Shown here: positions 1 through 9,838 of the stretch, in pieces | How positions within the stretch are numbered: the first letter of the stretch is position 1 | Layout of the letters: each line of letters starts with the position of its first letter | NCBI GenBank assembly: GCA_033239125.1 | Contig: BSWB01000008.1 | Location: 774,001-838,000 of the forward strand | Reading direction: 5' to 3' | Source: Fagopyrum homotropicum | Lineage: Eukaryota > Streptophyta > Magnoliopsida > Caryophyllales > Polygonaceae | Length of the DNA stretch: 64,000 nt | The notes under the pieces: model-generated | What the model was told of the DNA's origin: nothing | The model's database searches: none | The model's input: the letters and a program-made list of their open reading frames with translations, nothing else | Made by a program: the position numbers and the translations under genes

Positions 1-313
1 CATTTATTCATTTAAATGAGACCGACTTATAATAATAGATTATTATTGAAACTAACTTATAATAATATTTATAAAAATTCATATCTAAATTAAAATGAGA
101 CTAACTCATAATTAAAGATTATTATGAACATATATCATTTAAATGAGACCAATTTATGATAAAAGATTATTATTAAGACCAACTTATAATCATATTTATA
201 AGAATCAATATCTTAAAATGAGACCAACTTATAATAAAAGATTACTATGAACATTTATTCATTCTAATGAAACCATATTTTAATAAAATATTATTATTGA
301 GAACAACTTATAA
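1..313. repeat. AT-rich tandem array, unit about 125 bp
   Basis: Three imperfect units start near 1, 128 and 251. Each contains variants of AATGAGACCAACTTATAATA and of TTCATATTTATAA. The third unit is cut at about 312 by the inverted-repeat element and resumes at 1021. No coding potential is visible. It could be a fragment of a satellite or of an LTR interior; I do not recognise the family. Confidence 0.7.
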
Positions 314-1020
314 GGGAAGTGTTCAAGTAAGGCCCATTATTCCGGTACGGCCGTGCGGCCGTCTGTACGGCTGACACGTGTCCCGAAATTTTTTTTTTTT
401 TTTTAAACGAGTAAAAGTAATAGTTCAAAACTTATTATGGAATAGTTCATAACTTATAAAAGGATAGTTCATGAATTATAATAGAATAGTTCATAGTGTA
501 AAATTTATAAAGGAATGAAAGTAATAGTTCAAAACTTATTAAGTAATAGTTCATAACTTCTAAAAGGATAGTTCATGAATTATAATAGAATAGTTCATAG
601 CGCAAAATTTATAAAGGAGTGAAAGTAATAGTTCAAAACTTATTATGGGATATTTCATGAATTATAATAGAATAGTTCATGAATTATAATAGAATAGTTT
701 AAAGTGCAAAAATTTATAAAGGAGTGAAAGTAATAGTTCAAAACTTATTATGGGATAGTTCATGAATTATAATAGAATAGTTCATGGATTATATTAAAAA
801 GTAATAGTTCATGGATTATATGAGAATAGTTCAAAGTTTATAGGAGAATAGTGCATAAATTATAACATGGTAGTTCAAATAAATTTTCATTAGTTTCCGG
901 AAAAAAAATCGTTTCAGAAAAGAGAAATTTTTTTTTTTTTTTTTTTTCGGGACACGTGTCGCCCGTACAGTCGGCCGTATGACCGTACCGCAATATAAGG
1001 GCCGTACCTGAACATTTACC
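314..1020. mobile_element. Non-autonomous terminal-inverted-repeat DNA element (MITE-like)
   Basis: The left end (about 314-400) and the right end (about 930-1020) are imperfect inverted copies over roughly 80 bp. Both contain a GTTCA..GTA.GGCCC block, a GTACGGCCGT-like GC block, the shared core GACACGTGTCCCGAAA, and then a long A/T homopolymer. The interior (about 405-880) is a degenerate array of AATAGTTCATGAATTATA units with no ORF worth calling. The element interrupts one unit of the surrounding AT-rich array, which continues cleanly on the right, so the insertion is directly visible. A duplicated TATA may be the target site, but the AT-rich flanks make that ambiguous. Superfamily is not determined. 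Confidence 0.75.
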
Positions 1021-1085
1021 TATATTCATATTTGTAAAAATATATATCTTACAATGAGATCAATTTGTAATAAAAAATTATGAAA
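1021..1085. repeat. Continuation of the AT-rich tandem array
   Basis: This stretch carries TTCATATTTGTAA and then AATGAGATCAATTTGTAATA, which is the second half of the unit that begins at about 251. It supports a clean insertion of the inverted-repeat element. Confidence 0.65.
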
Positions 1086-1710
1086 CAATTTGGTTTATTA
1101 GGCTTTTTCTAGTTTTGTGTTTAGTAAATGTACCCCTTGATAGAAGAGTGTGTAAAGTTTGAGAATAAATACAAAAGGTTGGGGTATATAAACTTAATTT
1201 AAATATTAAAAAGCCTAGTTACTACTATAGTTTTTCAAAAAGGCCTAGTTACCAAAATTGTCCAAAAATTATTATAAATATTTATTCCGAAAGGTTTGAA
1301 TATGTGAGTCTGTACAAAGTTGTATATATTATAGATGCATATATGTTAATTAAATAAATGAGATCAATGTGACTATAAATGTGAGTACGTATAAAGTTAT
1401 AAGAAAATAAATATTATCACTTCATTACTTTGATTAACTAAAATAGTTTATCATGTAATATTGTAATATACGTCAAATATAAATATTAATACAAAGTTGC
1501 ATAGTGATATTACGTAACTAAGTATGCATAAGTTAATAAGTTATTAAGTTGTAACAAATTAACATTATTAATTCATCACTTTCCCTAACTCAAAATATTT
1601 TTCCATTTAAAATATTTGAAAATATAAATTATAGTACAAATTGTAACTTACAATCTTGATTTATCTATCATAACACAAATACATTTAACAGTATAATAAA
1701 AGTTTTTTTA
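1086..1710. other. AT-rich spacer, nothing recognised
   Basis: No ORF, RNA gene or clear repeat is seen. The composition is strongly AT-rich. Confidence 0.5.
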
Positions 1711-2076
1711 ATAGCCGGATATCCGGGAATATATAGTGATCCGGGACAATCCGGATATCCGGTGATCCGGGTCTATCCAGATATCCGGCGATCCGATATG
1801 ATCCGATGATCCGCAAATATTTGGATATCCGATGATCCACGGATATCCGGTGATACGTGAGTATCCGGATATCCGGGGCTATCCGGATATCTGTTTTTCC
1901 AAATATCCGCGGATATTTGGAAGCCTACAACCCCGATCTGTTTCCAATCCGGTGATTCGGGAAAATCTCTCAGATCGGATCAGATTCGGAGCGGATCAAA
2001 ACGGGTTCTAAATTATTGAGTTTTTCCGGATCGGGTCAACGGATTTTCCGGACCGGATTGGTTTTGCCCACCCCTA
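1711..2076. repeat. Short GGATATCCGG-type repeats ending in a hAT-like terminus
   Basis: Between 1711 and 1920 there are many copies of GGATATCCGG and GTGATCCGG variants. The block continues as a GGATC/GGTT-rich tract and ends with TTTTGCCCACCCCTA at 2062-2076. That matches the reverse complement of the common plant hAT start (AGGGGTGGGCAAAA). A matching left terminus was not found, so this may be one end of a truncated hAT-like element. The class call is an inference from the terminal string only. Confidence 0.4.
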
Positions 2077-2189
2077 CATGACACTCATTGTTTAATATAC
2101 AAGAAAGATATGTGTTTATTTCCTTAAGTAAAAGTCTAATGTCTTCAATGATTTTAGTTAGTATAAGGATCTAGTAGACCCAAAAACGG

Positions 2190-4012
2190 GTATCAAAGTA
2201 AAGTGCTTGAGATCTCATAATAGTGGAATTTGTGAGCTACATGAATTCAGTGAGTTGTGTGTAAAGAATGGTATTCTTAAGGAGAAAATCTTGACCTAAA
2301 TGAACATGCTAGAAGCATGAGACTGAAGTTTGGATTTTCAAAGATGTTTTTAATATACGTAGTCAATACTATTGTATTCCTAATTAATAAAGGACCATCA
2401 ACTTGCTTAGAGAATGAAATTTCAAAATGGATTGGTGTGATAAAGAGATAAATATTTCATTTCTTGCATATCTTCAGGTAACTTTTATAGAGTGAAACAA
2501 GTCATATATTAAGTTTATCAAATATACCTTTATGGGGATATGCCGGTGATGAATTTGGATAAAAGTTTTGGGACGAACAAAATGGGTAGGTTATTTTTGT
2601 CAAGATGTTAATTTCAATGAACATATAATATACAAGGATAGGTAGAGTACATTGGAATTTTCAGTTTTGAACCTGAAGTGGTGGAGTTAGACATCTCTAA
2701 ATCGGGTGTGAGTAAGGAGATTGTTGAGGAAGAATCGCGTACACCGAAATTTCCACTATGTAGGTCTAATAGAGATTGTAGTGATGTGATAAGTATAATC
2801 TTGAATTCTACGTGTTTTTTTATTGATGGTGGTGAGGCTGAAAGCTATGTAGAGACATTTCATAGTGAGCATGTTATCAAGTGGAAGCTTGCAATGGATG
2901 ATAAGATATACTCGTTGATGACCAACGAGACTAGGTAACTAGTTGAGACTCAAAGGGTAAAAATGCATTGTACTACAAGTGACTTTACAAAATCAAGAAG
3001 GAGGTTGATGAGAGAAAGTTCTATGAGGCAAGACTTGTTGTGAAAGAATTTCATAGAAATACAATATAAACTATACTAATGTTTTTACTCTTGTGGTCAA
3101 AATTAACAGATATTCGTCTAATGTTGAGTTTGGTAATTATAGTAAACTTAGAGTTATAGTAGTTTCACGTAAAAGTAGTCTTTCTACCTGGTGATCTAAA
3201 TGAAAAGATCTACATAAAGCAACCAAACAGTTACTTATTCAAGCTAACAATGAATTTGTGTGCATATTGAAGAAGAGTGTCTATGACCTGAAACAAACTC
3301 CTAGATATTGGTACAAGAACTTTAATGGGTTTATGCATGAAATTATATTTGCGATGAGTAAAGTTGTCCATCGGTTTTGATTCAATAAACTTGACAATGG
3401 ATACATCATATTTGTATTATACATAGATGACAAGTTATCAACAAGTTCTAGTGTTCGAGAAGTGAGTAAGATGAAGAAGCATTTGTTTGAGCAGCTTGCT
3501 ATGATAAAGTATGTTGGTGAGGCTAAACGGATTTTGGGTATGAGAATTGATTGAGATAAAGAAGCTACAAAGTTGAATGTTTCACAAATTGAATACATTA
3601 AGAAGGTTATGATGAGGTTCAATATGCAGGATGTTAAGTCAACTAACATCCCACTAGGAAACTACTTTAAGTTGTTTAATAAAGACTTACCTACGGATAA
3701 GAGAGAACATGCTCAAATTCAAAGAATTTTGTATGTTAGTCATTCATGGGAAATCTATTAAAACCTCAATGAAAAGCAATGATGTGGAGCCTTAGATGGT
3801 TGAAGGATATCACTAAGCATGTCTTATGTTTTAAAGGCAAGAAGGTCGAATTAACAGGGTATGGTGATGTAGATTTGACATCAAGTGCTCTCGACAAGAG
3901 AAAAAATACAATCGGGCATGTGTTTACATTTGGGCGGTATAGTTATAGCTTGAGCTTCTAGGTTCTATAAGATTGTGGGTTTGTCTAATATGGAAGCTGA
4001 GTATTTTGTAAC
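2190..4012 (+). pseudogene. Decayed Ty1/copia pol fragment (integrase C-part, RT, RNase H)
   Basis: In mixed plus-strand frames the following copia blocks can be read in order. An integrase stretch near 2195-2290 has the second catalytic Asp replaced by His (LRSHNSG). It is followed by NEHARSMRL and a KWIG block (2290-2440), an RT entry block KWKLAMDD (2881-2904), VYDLKQTPRYWY (3280-3315) and the RT catalytic block LYIDD (3417-3431). RNase H begins with GYGDVDL near 3858 and ends at EAEYFVT near 4011. Many stops and frameshifts separate these blocks, so this is a dead relic. RNase H is cut short exactly where the next LTR begins, which suggests that E0 inserted here. The domain order and the RNase H motifs fit a Tork-like copia, but the clade is not certain. 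Confidence 0.8.
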
Positions 4013-4085
4013 TGTAAGATTTTATTAATCTTCTTATTATTAGTGGGCTTACATATTATAATAATCAATTATATTATATGACTAA
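4013..4085 (+). repeat. E0 copia 5' LTR, left piece (interrupted by E1)
   Basis: The LTR starts with TGTAAGATTTTATT directly after the broken RNase H relic. Its last five bases, ACTAA (4081-4085), are the target duplicated by E1, and the LTR resumes at 37652. Joined length would be about 444 bp, a normal copia LTR size. The exact start is inferred from the TG and the edge of the relic. The other end of E0 is lost, so no target duplication can confirm it. Confidence 0.6.
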
Positions 4086-5768
4086 TGTTAGCATGAAATA
4101 TTGCGATATTCTAGGCACTTATTTTGGTTGTTTTTCTCTCATTATTGTGTACATGGATGAAGTTTAGAAGCAATTGTTAGCTTGTTCCTCTATTATTGTC
4201 GATATGGATGTCTACACTAGCTTTGTGTTGAATGTAGGCGAAAAAGAGCTAAATGGGAGCTATTGAGAGAGAAAAGAGAGGATTCGATCATATTCGAGGA
4301 TTAGGAACACATCAAGGAAGCTAAGGAAGGAGCTAGGATGAAGAATGTCACAACACAAAGGAAATTACAAGTATTCTACACTTCCACGCCCTGAATTACG
4401 GCTGTAGAAGAGTCCACGGCCGTGGATCATGGCATCATGAGCGTGGAGCATTCTAGTAAGTTACAAGGCCTAAAGTACGGTCGTGGAAGTCACAAGAGAC
4501 CGTAATCCAATTCCACGCCCTAAACCACGGTCGTGGAAACCCTTGAGACCGTGATTTAGGCGATCTTTTGACGAAGTCTTTATTTGCCACGTTATTTACG
4601 TGATGGGCCGGGACGGTTACTTTTTCCCGTCTTATAAAAAGGTCAGAAAAGAGAGTTTTGGGGATCCGCGCTTACGCCCGCTTAATCTCGCAACATTTGC
4701 GTTAGATCCCGTGGAGACGCTGACGGCCGCTTACCTTTCTTAGAGCATTTTTGCTTAGGGTGGATTGAAGATCGCCGAAGGTTTTAACCTCTTTCTTAGG
4801 TTTTGACATTGAAGATGGATTGACAGCCCGTTCTTCATACTTACCTTAGATTATTTTGAGGTTTTGTGTTCTATATTATGAATCCATTGATTATCGCTTC
4901 TTGTGTTCCGATTTGAGAATTGGTTTTGAAGTTTTATTAAGTATTTGAGGGTTTTCATCTTTTATTCTCTTTGATTTGAATATTGATATCATGACAATGA
5001 TTGTTGGCTAAAACCCTTTAGCAATTCTAAGGTGAAGGGTTGATAGTTGTGGCTTAGATGATGATAGATTGATCGTAAATTGATTGGACCCTGAGAGTTA
5101 GAGAGATCTCGTCGATGAACCCAAATCACGGCATGTTCTTGAAGTTCCACGGCCGTGGTTCTCAAGATCTGACCGTGATTTACCCTAGTTTACGAACTTT
5201 GCTTTTACTTTGATTCAAGGTTAAGGATTAGCTTTAATCTAGTCTTGGTTTACCCTTTTCTAGGTAGTAGTGAGACTCATCACCCTCTATTTCGATTTCG
5301 AGTGTCACAACCTTAATCGTTTTAGTTTATCTTGATCCTTGGGTTACAAGTTTGGGTATTTGAGATTTATTCTTGTCCATAGATCCTTTCTATACTGAAG
5401 CCTCAACAACCTTTATAGAGAGTGTCCTTAGATAAGTCATATAAAGTCTTGGAACTTCACCGTACACTACTTTACTTTAGCATACCTTTGCAATTCTTGA
5501 CTTTGTCCTTAGTTCTTTAGTATATCTTGAATCGATTGCCACAATTTGACACCTGGATCTTTAAGGTTGTTGTTTTCTCAATATTTGCAAAGCTTTATAC
5601 CTTTATTTGCTCGATAACTTGAGACTGGGTTTTGTTTCACCAAGTCCCTGTGATCGACACTCTGGAATACTTGCTAATCTGCGTCGATCCGTACACTGCG
5701 GGTTCGCTTGCTTTTATTCTAGTTTTATAAATTTAAGACTTGATTGCACGCACACTTTTGGGCGAATA
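4086..5768 (+). repeat. E1 5' LTR
   Basis: Its partner is 35951-37646. It has a TATA box (CTTATAAAAAG) at about 4631-4641. It carries a cluster of CACGG/CCGTG palindromes in U3 (4384-4562), including CCACGGCCGTGG at 4414-4425. A second composite palindrome lies at 5123-5181, centred on 5147-5158. Near the end is the block ACACTGCGGGTTCGCT, shared with the E2, E6 and E7 LTRs. The terminal dinucleotide is TA where the 3' LTR has CA, a change after insertion. Confidence 0.92.
4631..4641 (+). promoter_or_regulatory. TATA box of the E1 LTR promoter
   Basis: CTTATAAAAAG lies about 550 bp into the LTR, after the palindrome cluster, and is repeated in the 3' LTR at about 36507-36517. The U3 position fits the Pol II promoter that would drive the full-length transcript. 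Confidence 0.6.
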
Positions 5769-5774
5769 AGTTTT

Positions 5775-5792
5775 TGGCGCCGTTTCCAGGGA
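5775..5792 (+). other. E1 primer-binding site (tRNA-Asp type)
   Basis: TGGCGCCGTTTCCAGGGA lies 6 bp after the LTR and differs at two positions from the version in E2 and E7, which is the complement of the 3' end of plant tRNA-Asp (GUC). tRNA-Asp priming is typical of Athila elements. Confidence 0.85.
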
Positions 5793-5895
5793 ATTGGTCT
5801 AAACCAAACTTCGGTTTTCGGTTGTCGAGCTTGGGAGCTTTGCTCTTGTTATTTGATATATCTTTTGAGTATTATTTGCAGGTTCCTTTAGGTAT

Positions 5896-7861
5896 ATGCG
5901 CAGGTCTAGATCCAACAAAGACCTCGTGCCTTTTGATCCGGAACTTGAGAAAACTCTTAGGAAGAAAGCCAAGGAAAGAAAGATGGCTGAAAATAAAGAG
6001 AGAAATATACAAGCGGAGTTAGACAAATCTCAACGTAACTTAGGTTGAGTGAGAAAGCTCGTATAGATGCGGAAACGAGTCATCAATTCCAAATTGATGA
6101 ACTCAGGGCTATGATGTTGGACATGAAGTTGGAGCTGAATGATTCTAAAAAGAAGAAGAAGGTCAAGAAGCCAACTAAGTCCATTAGAGTGGAATCATCC
6201 GATGATGAGGAATTTGATCCAGATATGCCACCACTAGAGGAGATTGATCCAACGATCAATCCAGTCCGGATTAATCCAATACCAGTCGCAACTCCACGTG
6301 TTCCAGCTGGGGGTGCGAGAGCCGCTCGTGTAGATGAAGAGCCAAGAACTCTTGGCCAAAGAATGGATCCGATTCAGCAACCACGCCTTCTAGGTGTGAA
6401 TTTTGATGTTGACGATATTCAGGGGTTTAGCTTTAACCCACAAGTTATTACCATCGTTCGCCAAAACCAGTTTGGAGGAACGAGTGTTGAATCTCCACAC
6501 CAACATTTACAAAATTTTGAGAATATGATGGAGATCAAGCCATTCTTCTTCTCTTTGAAAGGGAAAGCTTTATCTTGGTATCAAGCTCTTCCAAATGGAA
6601 GACTCAACACATGGGAGGATCTATCTTCGGAGTTCCTAACCAAGTTCTTTCCGCCATCCAAGACAACGGAGTTGAGAGGTAAAATTAATGCTTTTTCTAT
6701 GAGATCTAATGAAAGTTTGTTTCAGTCTTGGGAAAGATTTCAGGATTTATTATTGGATTGCCCACACCATGACATTTCCAAATTGGGGTTGTTAAAGATA
6801 TACTACAAGGGGCTGGATGTGGAAACACAATTCAAGCTCCAATCCCTTTCATGTGGCTCATTCATGGACATAAGGGAAGATGACGCTTGAGACTTTATTG
6901 AGAAGCAAGCCCGAGTCATTGAGAAATACTCTCATAGGAAGGCAGAAGCTAACCAAGTGGAGCAAGGAGCGAAGCTAACACAAGCTGCTCAAACTCAAAT
7001 CTTTTCTCTCAACACCGAGATTAAAGAATTAAAGGAAGTCATCAAAGCTAGCTTTCAAAAGCCTAAGGAGCAAAGTGTTGGTTATTTAGGAAACAACAAT
7101 AACCACAATGGGAATGAGAATACCAATCGCAACAGCCGGAACAACAACCGGAACAATTGGAACAACAACAACCGGAACAATAATTGGAACACCAATAGGA
7201 ATTCAAACAACAACAATTGGCGTTCCAACCAACAACAAAATTCCGGTAATTCTTATCCCAATTCAGAAAATTCACTAACTCCACCATCTTCTTCTTCCAT
7301 TCCTTTGAAAAGTCAGGGGCAAACATCTAATAATGGAAGCACTTCGGGGAAAGAGAAGCCCGATCCCATGCTAAAAACGATCTTGGGAAAGCTTCAAGGG
7401 TTGGAGAGTCATATCACTAAGGTTGATAAAGCTCAAAAGGTTTTAGAAAACCAAATGTTCAGCAATGCTGAGGAAGTTCCTAGAAATCAAGGAAAACTTC
7501 CAAGAAAGACGGAGGATAACTCGAAAGGAAGGGTGATGGCTATCACAACTAGGAGCGGAGCAACAACCACCGACCCGCAGCCTAAGTTTGTTGAAGTTCC
7601 CGTCGAAAAGGAGAAAGAAAAGGGGAAGGAGAAGGAAGACATCTACATTCCTCCTCCAGCTTACAAACCTCCCCTACCATTTCCACAATCTAGAGCAAGA
7701 GCGCGTCTAGACAAGCAGTTCGGTAAGTTCATTGAACTCATGAGCAAACTGCATATTAATATACCTTTCATTGATGCAATTGTAGGTATGCTAGCATATG
7801 GAAAGTTCTTAAAGGAGATCCTCTCTAACAAGAGGAAACTAGAAGACTTTGGAGAAGTCAA
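5896..7861 (+). pseudogene. E1 gag, broken by a frameshift, a stop and the E2 insertion
   Basis: This is the capsid/nucleocapsid precursor of E1. The ATG at 5896 gives the same start (MRRSR...FDPE.EKTLR) as the gag of E2 and E6. The frame is lost near 6046 by a one-base indel, and a Trp codon has become TGA at 6888-6890. The retrotransposon gag core (FSLKGKALSWYQ, then FFPPSKTTELRGKINAF, then DCPHHDISK) lies at 6540-6840. About 15 residues just before the core are missing compared with E2. The nucleocapsid part is extremely Asn-rich (about 7090-7250) and has no CCHC knuckle. The reading frame runs into E2 at 7861 and resumes in frame at 18343. Confidence 0.88.
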
Positions 7862-9697
7862 TGATAACACGATTTATGACTTAGGTTTAGGTGATCATTT
7901 AGATAGATTTCTCGCTCATTCATGCACGGTTTAGCACTAGTTCACGACGTTCGCACTCAATTCACGAATTATGTCGAGATAGACGTCTACACGGACTTGT
8001 GCATTGCTTTGTAGGTATTTTGGGAGATTTAGGAGCTAAAACGATACGTTTGAGGATCGTTCATCAAGATGACACACCCTCGGACTCATTAGGATGCGAG
8101 CTAAAGGCTAAGGAGGACTCATGGAACCTTGCCAACACAAGCCATGCACCAAATCGAAGCTTAATGATCAAAGGCAAAGCTGAAGCAAGAATCACGGTCT
8201 ACTGGCACTCCACGGCCGTGGTTTCAACCGTGGATTTTGCCAGGTTTTCGTGACATCTGTGCCACGATCTCTTGGCCAGCTCTTGCAAAAGTTGTAGTAT
8301 AAAAGTGGTCCTGCATTGGCTGAGAGGAGCATCTTGGAGCAGCTCTCCATTATCCACTATCATCCAATCAAAATATTCTCTCAACAAGAAGATTCTTAGA
8401 AGAAGGAGGTAGAAGGAAGCTACCATTGGAGAAGAGCTTCATTGGAGAAGAAGAAGAACACACCATTGATAAGATTTTGATAGCTTTGTAGAGAAGAATT
8501 TCGGAATCGATCTCTAGAGTTGTATGAACCATTTGAACCTTCTTTAAGAAGGGTTGTGAGTTATTCTAATTCCATTTTCAGCTTGGTTTTGTTTTAGTTC
8601 ACTTGTTTATCTCTTTCTCTTCATTATCTTGCAAATGGATGCCATGATTTTATGTTTGATTGTTTCGATTTCTATTATGAATGTTTTAGGCTAAATAGAT
8701 GTGGTTCTAGGGTAAGGAAAGGATGGTTATGGCTAGGGCTATGATAGGATGGACTTAGATTTACCTTTGGATGACTTGTGTGCATGAACGTAGTTTCTGT
8801 TAGGAATCACGGCCAGTTCTTGCCAAACCACGGCCGTGGAAAGGTAGAACAAACCGTGATCTTACTTGGTTCGATGGATCTAGTCTTAGATTGTTAGAAT
8901 GTTGAAATCCTAAGTGTTTGTTGAGTCAATCTATCCTAGGGTGACCTAGTGTTAGCAACTAAGTGTTAAGAGAGACTTATCCGGTAATCCTTGCTCTTAG
9001 ATCTCAAAGATGACAAACCCTAGGTAGTGGTGAGCCTCATAAGCCGCCATTGGATTAAGTGTGGTAGGATGGTTGTTTAGGACTAACCCTTCCGAGACTT
9101 ACCCGGTAAGGATAGGTTAGATCTCTAGGTAACAATCCGGTTTGTGTAGAATTCCTTCCCTTAGGTTCTTAGAGACTTACCCGGTGATGAGACTTTAGGG
9201 ATGGCCTAGTGGACCATGAGACCTACCCGGTGATTGATCCCAATCTAGAAACACTTAACCCCAACATATCATAGTTAATCCAAGGAAAGAATAGATAGCT
9301 TGAGTCCTATGCCATAACCGGAACTTCCAACCCCTAGAATCCGCTTTTCTATCTTTGATCTATATCTCGTATTTTTGCTCGTTTGTTTGCGTTGATTTGT
9401 TAGCTTAGTTGATTATTACATTTCGCATGATTTGTGATCTTTGATTGATCACCGAAAAACCAACCAAAAACAATTGAGATTTTTATTTCTTTATTTCTTT
9501 CTCTTTTCTTGACCTAGATCTTCACTAGACTTAATCATAAATCGAATCAATCTCACCTTAGTCTTTGTGTTCGACCTCGGAATACTATCCCTACTACAAA
9601 CGTCCCATACACTGCGGGTTCGCTAGGAGTTAGGATAAATATAACGAGTATAAATTTAAAGCTTATTGCGATTCACACACACATCCTGAGCGTTAGA
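7862..9697 (+). repeat. E2 5' LTR
   Basis: It is nearly identical to 16502-18337. It contains composite palindromes centred on 8210-8221 and 8828-8839, a TATA box at 8298, and four copies of an ACTTACCCGGTGA-like motif at about 8975, 9097, 9174 and 9222. The conserved ACACTGCGGGTTCGCTAG block lies near the end. The last bases read TTAGA where the 3' copy reads AACA. Confidence 0.95.
8298..8305 (+). promoter_or_regulatory. TATA box of the E2 LTR
   Basis: TATAAAAG lies about 75 bp after the palindrome centred on 8210-8221. It is repeated at 16938-16945 in the 3' LTR. Confidence 0.6.
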
Positions 9698-9703
9698 AGT
9701 TTT

Positions 9704-9721
9704 TGGCGCCGTTGCCGGGGA
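9704..9721 (+). other. E2 primer-binding site (tRNA-Asp)
   Basis: TGGCGCCGTTGCCGGGGA is a full 18-base complement to the 3' end of plant tRNA-Asp (GUC), as I know that tRNA, and lies 6 bases after the LTR. Confidence 0.9.
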
Positions 9722-9838
9722 CTAGGTCTAGATTGAGTCTATTTTGTGATTGTTTATAGTGTAGATCTTTCTTGTTGCTTTTGATCTCTCTTTGGTTTGT
9801 GTCTTTGCTTTTCAGGACATCTCTTACTCTTTAGGTGT

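Noticed and set aside
2678..2938. A small independent gene at the 86-codon ORF
   Set aside because: Its end (KWKLAMDD) matches copia RT and it runs straight into the rest of the relic, so it is a piece of that pseudogene.
7999..8426. ORFs inside the E2 LTRs, duplicated at 16639-17066
   Set aside because: They exist twice only because the LTR is duplicated. They are short and overlap the promoter and palindromes.
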